Part shown: positions 25,507 through 34,615 of the stretch, piece by piece
Layout of the letters: every line of letters starts with the position of its first letter
Numbering within the stretch: position 1 is the stretch's first letter
Source: CAYRMV01 sp964425255
GTDB taxonomy: Bacteria > Bacteroidota > Bacteroidia > Flavobacteriales_D > Crocinitomicaceae
Assembly: GCA_964425255.1 (NCBI GenBank)
Contig: CAYRMV010000005.1
Location: 1 to 58,896, forward strand
Direction of reading: 5' to 3'
DNA length: 58,896 bases
Notes under the pieces: model-generated
What the model was told of the DNA's origin: nothing
Database searches by the model: none
What the model saw: only the letters and a program-made list of their open reading frames with translations
Translations under genes and position numbers: made by a program

Positions 25507-28500
25507 TTATTCTTCTGATTCTAGCTGTTGAGGTGGGCCATCTTCCTCGTATTTATTCAAATTTAAATCATAGTATTCCGAATTAAGCACTTTCCCCAAT
25601 TTGAAATAACGAATGTAAATATCCAACATTTTTTCTTGTGTCTCCATGCGTTCCTCCAAATCAGGTAAGTTTGGATTCATGCATATATCGCCCAAATACT
25701 TAGTTTTGGAAAGATCTCCGTGCAACCAACGTCCATTTCGTTTACCCATGACATACTCCCCAACTTGATTGAGTTTACCGTTCGGGTCATAAAATTTCCA
25801 AACGCCAGTTGGAAGACCATTTTTCATCATTCCTTCATTTTGAAGCGTACCATTATCGTAGTAATTTTTCACATACCCATTCATTCGTTTTAATGAATCA
25901 TGTGCTTCCCAAATGGTGTAATATTGTCGAATTTCGTAATGATCTGTATGCGAACAATCGTATTTTTCGAAACGCTCAATGATGTAGCTTTTTGAAAGTA
26001 ATTTCCCTTTTGCATCGTAATCAAATAAAATCCCTTTTGATTTGAATTTTATGGAGTCATTGACTTTCAAGATTGTATCAAAATAATCCACTTCATACAA
26101 GCGTTCCCCTTCATACGAATTGAAATACCAATGACCAATTTTGCGGTTTTTCTTGATATCTCCATCGCGTGCAATGGTATCATTCGGGAAATATTTCGTC
26201 ATGTGATACTTGATTCGACCTTTTGGTACTAAACTTTGTCTTCCGTAATATGGTTGGTCGTAATAATCGCCAAGAAGACCTAAATCATACAGTAAATCAT
26301 CGATACTTGTTGATTCCGTTAAATCTGTTGGTCGGAAATAAATTGAATCTTTCCAGTCAAATTGATAGCGAACGCTCAATTCATTTAATTCATAAATCTT
26401 TTCTTCAATTGGGAATGAATATTTGAATTTCACATAGTGATATTTGAATCCAAGTGTATCGTACCCTTCGTAATCATCAATAGGCTGACCATTTAAGAAA
26501 AAGCCTTTTTTCGATAATTTCCCGTTAGCATGGTAAGACTTTGATTCCCCTTGAAGCAAGCCGTTTTGAAAATTCAAATCATACAGTAAAATACTGTCTT
26601 TACCAGGAACAGTCAAGTAAGTGTTTACAATCCCATCCAATTCGCCCATTTCATAATTCGACTTGGAATAAATCAATGGATTTCGTTCAAATGAAGGACC
26701 ATGTAACACGCCATTTAAATAGGTGCTTTCTGAAATAATATTTTGTTGCCAATCATATGTGGTCATTTTTCCTTGAGCAATTCCTTTGTTGTATGTTGCT
26801 TTTTGAGTTAAGAAGTACGTTTTTTTCTTTGGAAACGACTGATATTGAACAAGTGGATCTTCTTCCATGTACATTTCTTTCGACTCATTAGAAATCGGAT
26901 ATGCAATATCCCAAGATTTGAAATCACCCTGTAATTCTCCATTCAAATAAGTACATTCTACCATCAAATCTTTTCCATTAAACAAGCGCCAAACCCCATT
27001 AGGTTTTCCATTTTGGAAAGAACCTGTAACTTTCATGTTCATCATGAATTCTTCAGGCATGTAATCATACTCATCATTTGAAGAAAAAGTTAAATCAGAG
27101 ATAAAAGGTAACATATCGTATACAAAGTCAGACATTTCATAAGATACTTCCATGAATTTATTCATTTCAGCATATTTGGATTTTCCTGTTTTCCAATAAG
27201 CCAACAAATCTTTTTTCCATGCTTTTTGGAATTCGTAATTGGTGTTGATTTTAACAGTTAACAGTTTATCAGAAATTTTATATTCATTTTTCTTTTGACC
27301 AAATGAAACCACACATTTTCCATTGAATGGCATACCATTAACCAAGTATTCGTCTTCGAACGTTTCTTGGTAATTTCTTCTGTATTCTACAAGACGAGCT
27401 TGAGGAAAAGTATCTTCAATCGTTACTTTCGATGGATCTTTGTAATAGTTGTGATACAATGCATTTCCTGTACGTTTGCGATTAAAAATACCATAGATAT
27501 TTTCAGAAACAAAGCTATAATTTTCAAAATCAAACGAATAAGAAATCAATCGTTTGTAAATTGTATCCCCTGCAATCGACATCACGTATGATTGAATCGT
27601 TTTGTCTGACGGATCGTACGTGTTAACGTTATTTACCGCTTTGTTCGGATACCATTCTTTGTAGAATGTAATTTTATTATTAAGCGGATACTCCAAACTA
27701 TCTAAGTAATCCAATTCAAAATAATCGTAATCACCTATTTCATCGAAACTTTCTACAAATTTCAGGGCTTTTTCTCCTGCAATGTCGACAAATTCTTGCT
27801 TTTTCGTTGGATCAATAATCCACTCTTTAAATTGACCGATATGATCATAGGTAGCATGTCCATATAACTTACCTTTCATATCGTAATGAAACTCATCAAA
27901 TTCTTGTTCACGCTCTTTCCAAACGATCACGTTTGCTGGTTTTTTATTTGACCAAAACACCGTGTCTTCCGCAATGAGATCACCATCTTTAAATACATAA
28001 CGGAATTTCAGGTTTCCATTGTCGTAATACTCTTCGTATACATCCGTAAACAAATTTTTATAACCGACACTATCAATTATTTGTGCATGAGAATATTCTT
28101 TTCCATCAAAGGTATATGCTCTACTGTATTCATTGTAACCATCTAATTCGTAGTAGTCTTCTTCATAATCCATAAATTCGTCCTCGCCGGAAGAATAATC
28201 AAAATTCCCATTTTTTTCTTCTGGTAGTTCCAATCCTTCCTCATCTTCTTCAGCCAAGTTGACTTTATAGAAACTCGTAAAATCAAAGCGAGGTAGATTG
28301 GATGAAGGAAAACTAAAATCCTGTGTTGGCAAATCATCATCCAGTAAATAAACGCGAACCATAGGCTTTTTAGTCACTTTTTGTTTGCTTAAATCCGCAT
28401 ACGTAAAATGATTTTTCAGGAAAAAAGTATCTTTTCGTTCGCCATTTTCCCATTTACTTTTGGTTGAGTACGTCCACCATTCACCACTTGGTTTTGCATC

Positions 28501-29289
28501 TTTAAAATAACCTTTTTCAAGAATGACATTATTCTTTTTGTATTGATAAAATCCTTGTTTTATCCCATTTTCATAAGTCACTAATTCTTCCGAAAAACTC
28601 AACGGAGATTCGATGAGTTTTTGTGCTTGTTTTTTATTCAAAACAACTGAATTGGCTTGAAGATTTCGAACAATCCATATACCATTTTTCTGACCGTTCA
28701 CAAATGATCCAAATTTTAGAGAGTCTCCATGAATATTTAACCAAAGAGCCGAACCATTTAAATTGTTGTTTTTCAAAGTGAAATAACCTGCTACTTTTTC
28801 ATCATTGAAAGTCATTTTTCCTTTCGAGTCAAAAACAAAATAATTCTCATAATATTGAATGTATTGACCATCCGGAAGTTTATCCAGCGAAGGAACAATA
28901 TCGTTGTCAAACTCCGCATTCGAATTCACAAAATAATCTGATTTGGATTTGAGCACTTCGGTCATTTCTTTCAAATCTTGATAACGCTTGGGATTATTGC
29001 GCTTCATTTCATTGATGTAATTATGAAAATTATCCAACGTTTCTTGCATTTCATCATCCGAAATTTTAGGCGTTTCTCTTTTCACAATGCTTATTAACTC
29101 TTCATCCGAGAAAAACAAAACCGCATTTCGAAACGCGTTAGACATGTTTACCTTTCTTCCGTAGGGATATACGAAGTAACTTTTCCCATTAATTTCGACT
29201 TTTTTTGGCGTAGAAGTTTGGGCAAAAAGGGAGATTGATGAAAGCATACAAAAACTGACAAGCAACCAAGAGGATAATTTTCTACTCAT
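25507..29289 (-). CDS. Giant exported YwqK/MORN-like repeat protein
   Basis: About 1260 residues with a signal peptide (MSRKLSSWLLVSF through LFAQ). The body holds many MORN-variant/YwqK units of the form YYDNGxLKxxxxFKDG and GKPNGVWRxF; clear copies are near residues 190-300, 400-450, 740-830 and 1140-1190. An acidic low-complexity stretch is near 335-380. In databases such repeats are often labelled YwqK antitoxin, which is a misleading name here. The probable role is protein binding at the cell surface or in the periplasm. ATG 29289 is chosen for the signal peptide; ATG 29310 (7 residues longer) makes a TAATG junction with the upstream lipoprotein gene and is equally possible. Confidence 0.8.
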   Translation of the reverse strand: MSRKLSSWLLVSFCMLSSISLFAQTSTPKKVEINGKSYFVYPYGRKVNMSNAFRNAVLFFSDEELISIVKRETPKISDDEMQETLDNFHNYINEMKRNNPKRYQDLKEMTEVLKSKSDYFVNSNAEFDNDIVPSLDKLPDGQYIQYYENYFVFDSKGKMTFNDEKVAGYFTLKNNNLNGSALWLNIHGDSLKFGSFVNGQKNGIWIVRNLQANSVVLNKKQAQKLIESPLSFSEELVTYENGIKQGFYQYKKNNVILEKGYFKDAKPSGEWWTYSTKSKWENGERKDTFFLKNHFTYADLSKQKVTKKPMVRVYLLDDDLPTQDFSFPSSNLPRFDFTSFYKVNLAEEDEEGLELPEEKNGNFDYSSGEDEFMDYEEDYYELDGYNEYSRAYTFDGKEYSHAQIIDSVGYKNLFTDVYEEYYDNGNLKFRYVFKDGDLIAEDTVFWSNKKPANVIVWKEREQEFDEFHYDMKGKLYGHATYDHIGQFKEWIIDPTKKQEFVDIAGEKALKFVESFDEIGDYDYFELDYLDSLEYPLNNKITFYKEWYPNKAVNNVNTYDPSDKTIQSYVMSIAGDTIYKRLISYSFDFENYSFVSENIYGIFNRKRTGNALYHNYYKDPSKVTIEDTFPQARLVEYRRNYQETFEDEYLVNGMPFNGKCVVSFGQKKNEYKISDKLLTVKINTNYEFQKAWKKDLLAYWKTGKSKYAEMNKFMEVSYEMSDFVYDMLPFISDLTFSSNDEYDYMPEEFMMNMKVTGSFQNGKPNGVWRLFNGKDLMVECTYLNGELQGDFKSWDIAYPISNESKEMYMEEDPLVQYQSFPKKKTYFLTQKATYNKGIAQGKMTTYDWQQNIISESTYLNGVLHGPSFERNPLIYSKSNYEMGELDGIVNTYLTVPGKDSILLYDLNFQNGLLQGESKSYHANGKLSKKGFFLNGQPIDDYEGYDTLGFKYHYVKFKYSFPIEEKIYELNELSVRYQFDWKDSIYFRPTDLTESTSIDDLLYDLGLLGDYYDQPYYGRQSLVPKGRIKYHMTKYFPNDTIARDGDIKKNRKIGHWYFNSYEGERLYEVDYFDTILKVNDSIKFKSKGILFDYDAKGKLLSKSYIIERFEKYDCSHTDHYEIRQYYTIWEAHDSLKRMNGYVKNYYDNGTLQNEGMMKNGLPTGVWKFYDPNGKLNQVGEYVMGKRNGRWLHGDLSKTKYLGDICMNPNLPDLEERMETQEKMLDIYIRYFKLGKVLNSEYYDLNLNKYEEDGPPQQLESEE

Positions 29290-29309
29290 GTTAGTAGGAT
29301 TAATAAACA

Positions 29310-30335
29310 TTATTTTTCATTAAAAATTGGCAATTCCGTATGATAGCGGAAAGTTTCCAAATACAATAATACATCTTTATTTCGAACGTTACGATAATGT
29401 CTTATTTCATTCGGTCTTTTTTGCTGATCTAATTGAAAACGATGAAATGTATGTTGAATGTAAATTTCATTGGAAAATGTACTATCAATATATCCAATCC
29501 ATCTAGCAGATTCATCAAACTGAAACGTTCGTTGATTTTTGAAATGATAATCGGTAATTGTTCTGTTTTTTAGTAAGCCACTAGGCCAATATTGATAGCG
29601 ATACACTTCTGATTCTAAAACGGTATTTTGAACATGGTAGCGCTTGTGTGGTTTTTTGGGATTTCCCCAGATGATCCAATCCGTTGAGGCTGGTTTTGCA
29701 ATGGAATCTACCGATAACACATTCCAATGTTTGCTGTTTCGAAACACGTGGATTTTATTCTTCGTATTTTGCTCTTGGTAACTTTGCTTTTTGTAATTCC
29801 ACGAAACAGGCTCATAAACCCGATACGTATGAGAACGATCGTTGTAATCAGGAAAATAAATCACTTCGTCTTCTCGAGCAATTTGATAATGCTGCAAACG
29901 AACTGCTTTTCGATACCCGTTTTTATCCATATTTCCCTGAAAAACATAACTGATCCTTGCCACTTCTCGATCGTCGTAGAAAGAATAAATCACCAAACGA
30001 TCTACCAGCCCATTTGGGTCAAAGTAAAATTCTCTTTTTTCAACTGGAAATGTTTTGTGAATCAAACTTGAATCGACCACTTTCTCATCAAAACTCCCGT
30101 AAATTCGTTGCGTAATCTTTTTAATTCCAGCAGACCGAACCAACGAATCATCGAACCAAATGGGAAATGTAAGGTCATTTTCAAATGCTTCGTTTATGAC
30201 CAATGGATTTAACCATTGACGACTAAATGCCAAATCGCTCGACTTCTTTTTTTCTGTAGATTTGGGAGTACAACTAGCTAAGGACAATATAACTAGTCCA
30301 ATCCAAAGCATCCATTTATTTTGCAAGCGATTCAT
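29310..30335 (-). CDS. Hypothetical lipoprotein upstream of the YwqK-like gene
   Basis: A 341-residue lipoprotein: signal peptide with lipobox LASC (Cys22) followed by a Lys/Ser linker. The rest is beta-rich with Tyr/Arg/Asn-rich units (YFDPNGLVDRLVIY, YWPSGLLKNRTI) that look like degenerate versions of the repeats in the next gene. Its stop shares a base with the longer start of the YwqK-like gene. I infer that the lipoprotein and repeat protein act together at the outer membrane; no function is known to me. Confidence 0.75.
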   Translation of the reverse strand: MNRLQNKWMLWIGLVILSLASCTPKSTEKKKSSDLAFSRQWLNPLVINEAFENDLTFPIWFDDSLVRSAGIKKITQRIYGSFDEKVVDSSLIHKTFPVEKREFYFDPNGLVDRLVIYSFYDDREVARISYVFQGNMDKNGYRKAVRLQHYQIAREDEVIYFPDYNDRSHTYRVYEPVSWNYKKQSYQEQNTKNKIHVFRNSKHWNVLSVDSIAKPASTDWIIWGNPKKPHKRYHVQNTVLESEVYRYQYWPSGLLKNRTITDYHFKNQRTFQFDESARWIGYIDSTFSNEIYIQHTFHRFQLDQQKRPNEIRHYRNVRNKDVLLYLETFRYHTELPIFNEK

Positions 30336-30461
30336 GTTTTAAATGTACAAACATTTTCGAATTCTAATCACACGCAACTAGAAATTGAACGAAAAGTGTT
30401 AATCTAGGGAAAACTTGACCAAAATTGGGTCTTTAAGACGATTCGTTACCAAGTCATTGAT

Positions 30462-30469
30462 TATCTTTG
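30462..30469 (+). promoter_or_regulatory. -7 box adjoining the mgtE start codon
   Basis: TATCTTTG is a perfect match, with its last G 5 bases before the A of ATG. This placement predicts a leaderless or nearly leaderless mgtE mRNA and leaves no room for a riboswitch. Confidence 0.55.
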
Positions 30470-30473
30470 TACC

Positions 30474-31823
30474 ATGCGTTTTGAGTTAACGAAAGAATTT
30501 ATAGAACATTTGCGCCGAGCAATTGCCGAGCAAGACACGCAATGGATTGACGAACAAGTTGTTGGTCTTCACTTTGCGGATATTGCTGAAATTCTGGATA
30601 AACTGAATTCCGACCAAGCCAAGTTTGTATACTATCGATTGGATGAAGACCTTCAAGCCGATGTATTGATGGAATTGGATGAAGAAGTGCGAGATCGCTT
30701 CTTGAAATCACTTTCCTCCAAAGAAATAGCTGAACAGCTTGAAAACTTAGATTCCGATGATGCAGCAGACATTTTAGGAGAACTTTCCGACAAAGAAATT
30801 CAGGAAGTAATATCCCAAATGGAAGACGATGATGCCGCTGAAGACATTGTTGATCTCTTGAACTACGACGAAGACACGGCGGGAGGTTTGATGCAAAAGG
30901 AGTTTATGCAAGCGCATCTCGAATGGCCCGTTGATCGATGTTTGGTCGAGTTGCGTAGACAAGCCGAAGATGTTGAAAAAGTGTACACCATTTACGTCGT
31001 TGATGCAAGTAACAAACTTGTTGGTTTTCTTTCATTAAAACGACTGTTATTTGCTAAACCCAAAACGCTCATTGTCGATCTATATCAAAGTAAGAATATC
31101 ATTTCTGTAAAAACAACCGATTCAAGTGAAGAAGTGGCTCGTGTGATGGAAAAATACGACTTGGTTTCTATTCCTGTAGTTGATTTTCAAAACAAATTAG
31201 TGGGTCGAATTACAATTGATGACGTCGTTGATTTTATTAAGGAAGAAGCTGATCGCGATTTTCAAATGGCATCGGGTATCTCCGAAAAAGTGGAATCTAC
31301 GGCAAGTGTATGGCGAATTTCACGTGCACGATTGCCTTGGTTAATCATTGGGATGTTGGGTGGAATTTTGGGTGCACAAGTTATTTCGACCTATGAAGGA
31401 AGTATAAGTCAAATTCCTGCTTTGGCTTTTTTCATTCCGCTTATCACTGCGATGGGTGGAAACGTGGGTGTACAATCATCTGCTATTGTAGTTCAGTCTT
31501 TGGCAAAAGGGGGACAATTTGATACCATTGCATCGAAATTATTGAAAGAAACATTGGTTGGATTACTGAATGGATTAATTTGTTCCACGCTCATTTTTGG
31601 AATTGCTACATTATTTGAAAATCAAACGCTTGCAATTACAGTAAGTGTTGCCCTTTTTGTTGTAATTATTTTCGCTGCAGTTATGGGATCAATGATTCCC
31701 TTGATTTTGAATCGTTACAAAATTGATCCTGCTTTGGCAACCGGACCTTTCGTTACTACACTAAATGATGTCCTTGGGTTGTTTATCTATTTCACCGTTG
31801 GTATGTTACTTTACGGATTGTAA
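30474..31823 (+). CDS. mgtE: Magnesium transporter MgtE
   Basis: Mg2+ channel/transporter of the inner membrane, 449 residues. The cytoplasmic MgtE-N superhelical domain (about 1-125; DSDDAADILGEL, MEDDDAAEDIVDLL) is followed by a CBS pair (about 130-255) that senses Mg2+, a plug helix, and five membrane helices (about 285-449) with GGNVGVQSSAIVV and the acidic NDVLGLFIYF ending, the ion-pore signatures. It is divergent from the lipoprotein gene and convergent with the ChaN-like gene. Confidence 0.95.
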   Translation: MRFELTKEFIEHLRRAIAEQDTQWIDEQVVGLHFADIAEILDKLNSDQAKFVYYRLDEDLQADVLMELDEEVRDRFLKSLSSKEIAEQLENLDSDDAADILGELSDKEIQEVISQMEDDDAAEDIVDLLNYDEDTAGGLMQKEFMQAHLEWPVDRCLVELRRQAEDVEKVYTIYVVDASNKLVGFLSLKRLLFAKPKTLIVDLYQSKNIISVKTTDSSEEVARVMEKYDLVSIPVVDFQNKLVGRITIDDVVDFIKEEADRDFQMASGISEKVESTASVWRISRARLPWLIIGMLGGILGAQVISTYEGSISQIPALAFFIPLITAMGGNVGVQSSAIVVQSLAKGGQFDTIASKLLKETLVGLLNGLICSTLIFGIATLFENQTLAITVSVALFVVIIFAAVMGSMIPLILNRYKIDPALATGPFVTTLNDVLGLFIYFTVGMLLYGL

Positions 31824-31857
31824 ATCTCGTTTCAATCAAACAACTATTTTCATTCAA

Positions 31858-32718
31858 TTATCGGTGAGTTCGTGTCATGTTTTCTGGTACACAAATGATA
31901 AAATCTGCTTTCCCTTTATATTCTTCTTCCAACTTAGAAATATCGGATTGAGTTACCGTCGAGATTGTCATCATTTGATCCATCGGGATTTTACTGTACT
32001 GATTTAAATACCAAAGTATTCCTTGATAAAAATCAGAATGATAGGATCCATTCAAATGATAAAAAATTTTTCCCGCTTGGTAATTTTTCCAGATAAAATA
32101 AGCCATCGTTGCATCTTTGATCGCTTGAGCACGAACAAAATTCGGCCCCATGTGCATTTCACTATCTGTCAATGCGGCATATTGCGAAAGAGTCGTATCA
32201 ATGGGAAAAGGTAGCGGACACATCCACATTTTTTCTTCTTTGGATAATGAATCAAGCGCTTGGATTCCTTTTTTAAAAAGCAACGATGCAAAACGACGAG
32301 GAATGTTGGTGGCTACCCAAGGAATTTGATTGTCTTTGGCAAAATCCAACATGGGTTTGTAATCTGTTTGGAAATTTGACCACAATCGGCACGAATCTTT
32401 CAATTGTTTTTCGTTTAATTTTCCAGATAAATATGCATCTAGTTGAGCTTGATTGTCTTGTTCAAACATTTCGGATCCGCAGACCAAGTTTTTCTGATGT
32501 TTATCGAACAATGATTCCAGTAATTCAAGTTGTAGCCAATGCGCAATTGGATCGTCGTGAAGTTCTCCAAAAAAGATAAATTGCTTTTCTAATGCTGCTT
32601 TTTCAAGTTGTTTGAAGGAAGTTTTTTTTCCTTTGGAAGTATAAATTTCGAAGGCTTTTTCCTGAGAATAGAAAGACATAGAAAGCAATAATGCGAATAA
32701 AGTAACCAAACTTTTCAT
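31858..32718 (-). CDS. Exported ChaN/DUF399-like protein
   Basis: A 286-residue protein with a signal peptide (MKSLVTLFALLLSMSFYSQ), which sets the start at 32718; the longer frame adds 23 poorly conserved residues. It has the ChaN signature FFGELHDDP followed by helices, and later VATNIPRRFA and YHLNGSYHSDF. ChaN of other bacteria binds haem and may help iron uptake; there is no lipobox Cys here, so it is probably periplasmic. Single gene, with 141 bases between it and the divergent DUF4139 gene. Confidence 0.8.
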   Translation of the reverse strand: MKSLVTLFALLLSMSFYSQEKAFEIYTSKGKKTSFKQLEKAALEKQFIFFGELHDDPIAHWLQLELLESLFDKHQKNLVCGSEMFEQDNQAQLDAYLSGKLNEKQLKDSCRLWSNFQTDYKPMLDFAKDNQIPWVATNIPRRFASLLFKKGIQALDSLSKEEKMWMCPLPFPIDTTLSQYAALTDSEMHMGPNFVRAQAIKDATMAYFIWKNYQAGKIFYHLNGSYHSDFYQGILWYLNQYSKIPMDQMMTISTVTQSDISKLEEEYKGKADFIICVPENMTRTHR

Positions 32719-32836
32719 TTTGAACGAGATATTTGTACAAAGAAATTCATTTTCTTTCGTTGCGCAAAATTGGATTGGAAAAATCACCTTAACAAGGGAT
32801 AAAAAAATTCAAATTTCAAGAAATTAAAAAAATGCA

Positions 32837-32844
32837 TACCTTTC
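32837..32844 (+). promoter_or_regulatory. Weak -7 box for the DUF4139 gene
   Basis: TACCTTTC has one mismatch to TAnnTTTG and lies 15 bases before the ATG at 32860. Confidence 0.35.
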
Positions 32845-32859
32845 AAAAAAATAAACGCC

Positions 32860-34581
32860 ATGAAATTTTCTCTGATAATCTTTTTGATGAGCTCGCTTGT
32901 AGGGTTTTCTCAAAAAACAAATGAAATTCCAATCAAATCGCCTATTAGTCAAGTTAAACTTTTCCTCACAGCAGGAGAAATGACGCATCAAAGTGAAGTC
33001 AAGCTTGCCAAAGGAAGAAACAAACTTGTTTATTCTGGTATTTCTGCCTTTGCGGATCCACAAAGTATCCAGTTTTTTGCCAATCAAACCTATCGTTTGG
33101 TTTCTGTTTCTACCGAAATGGATTTTCTAGCTGCGGAGCAATACAATCCAAAAATTGCTGTTTTGAAAGATTCGCTGGAAAAAACAAAAGATTTACTTCA
33201 ACTAAATTCTGATATTTTCAATTCGTATCAGGCAGAGCTTGCGGTACTGAATACAAATCGTGATTTAAAAGGTGAAAACCAAAACTTATCGATTGCACAG
33301 ATCAAAGAAGCGGGTGAATATTATCGTACAAGAACACTTGAAATCAACAAACAAGTAAGTAAACTAAACAAAGAGAAACAAAAGTTGAACAATCAAATTG
33401 AATTAATTCGATACCAACTTACTGAATTAAATTTCAATGAAAACCAACGTAGTAATCAAATTATTGTGTTAATTGATTCCGAAGTTGCAACAACGACTTC
33501 GTGTACGATTCGCTATTTGGTTAGTGATTGTGGTTGGGCTGCAACGTATGATTTGGCTGCAACAGATTTGAATCAAAAAATCAATTTGAAATACAAAGCA
33601 CGCATCTACAACAACACCGGAAATGATTGGAACAATGTGGATTTAATTCTTTCCACAGCTGATCCACTTCTTTCTGCATCGCAACCGATTCTTGAACCTT
33701 GGTACATTGATTTTCAGGCCTTGAATCAAGCGAAAAACAAAACTCCGCAATCGCCATTAAATTACAAAGCTGATTATCGATCAAATGTAGCGAGTGAACT
33801 CACTGTAGCAAACCAACGTGTTTATGACAATTATATGCTTGATAAAGATGAAGAGATGCTTACATTCGGAGATGATTTCAAACGTTTGGATCAAAAAAAG
33901 AATCAAAAGCCAGCAGTCAAATTAAAGCAAATTGAAATCTCTGAGCTTTCTGCTGAGTTCGTTATAACAAATAAATTTTCGTGTCCTTCTGACAGCAAAC
34001 CGTATAGCGTGGATGTCAAGGAAATGAATTTGGATGCGAATTTTTCACATGTCTCAATACCAAAATTGGATCAAGGAGCTTTTTTAATTGCCAACATCAC
34101 TGGCTGGCAAGAACTTGATTTGGTTCCTGGTCCAACCAATGTTTATTTCGGAGGCGTTTATGTAGGAGTATCTCAGATAGATACACGAAATGTTGGCGAT
34201 ACCTTAGCTCTATCCTTTGGACGTGATACGAAAGTTACCGTTTTACGAAAACTGAAAAAAGAAGTCAGTTCAAAAAAGGTGATGGGAAGTACCAAAAAAG
34301 AGACTTATTTATATGAAACATCGATTCGAAACAACCAGAATGTTCCGATCAAAATCAATGTTTTTGATCAAATTCCATTGTCCAGAAATACAGATATCAC
34401 TATTTCAACAGACGAAATTTCCAATGGAAGCAAAGATTTAGTTACCGGGGAAGTCAAGTGGGAAATTACACTTCAACCAGGTGAAACCAAAAACATTGAA
34501 ATTGGATACAGCGTGAAATATCCCAAAGATGCGCAGATTAAAATTCAGCGGTTCAGAACGATCTCCTGTCCAAGTTTTTAA
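32860..34581 (+). CDS. Exported DUF4139 (MuiA-like) protein
   Basis: 573 residues with a signal peptide (MKFSLIIFLMSSLVGFSQ). An N-terminal DUF4140-type strand region (about 25-100) and a coiled coil (about 95-190; KLNKEKQKLNNQIELI) precede the DUF4139 beta domain (about 200-560; AATYDLAATD, ARIYNNTGNDW, YFGGVYVG, YSVKYPKD). These envelope proteins have been called mucoidy inhibitor A homologues, but no mechanism is settled. It ends 34 bases before the pseudogene. Confidence 0.85.
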   Translation: MKFSLIIFLMSSLVGFSQKTNEIPIKSPISQVKLFLTAGEMTHQSEVKLAKGRNKLVYSGISAFADPQSIQFFANQTYRLVSVSTEMDFLAAEQYNPKIAVLKDSLEKTKDLLQLNSDIFNSYQAELAVLNTNRDLKGENQNLSIAQIKEAGEYYRTRTLEINKQVSKLNKEKQKLNNQIELIRYQLTELNFNENQRSNQIIVLIDSEVATTTSCTIRYLVSDCGWAATYDLAATDLNQKINLKYKARIYNNTGNDWNNVDLILSTADPLLSASQPILEPWYIDFQALNQAKNKTPQSPLNYKADYRSNVASELTVANQRVYDNYMLDKDEEMLTFGDDFKRLDQKKNQKPAVKLKQIEISELSAEFVITNKFSCPSDSKPYSVDVKEMNLDANFSHVSIPKLDQGAFLIANITGWQELDLVPGPTNVYFGGVYVGVSQIDTRNVGDTLALSFGRDTKVTVLRKLKKEVSSKKVMGSTKKETYLYETSIRNNQNVPIKINVFDQIPLSRNTDITISTDEISNGSKDLVTGEVKWEITLQPGETKNIEIGYSVKYPKDAQIKIQRFRTISCPSF

Positions 34582-34615
34582 GTTTTTATCTCATGATATT
34601 TCTTTATTTCGCTCC

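Noticed and set aside
25507..29289. Toxin-antitoxin interpretation of the YwqK-like gene
   Set aside because: The protein is exported and very long, and no toxin gene is adjacent; the name comes from repeat similarity only.
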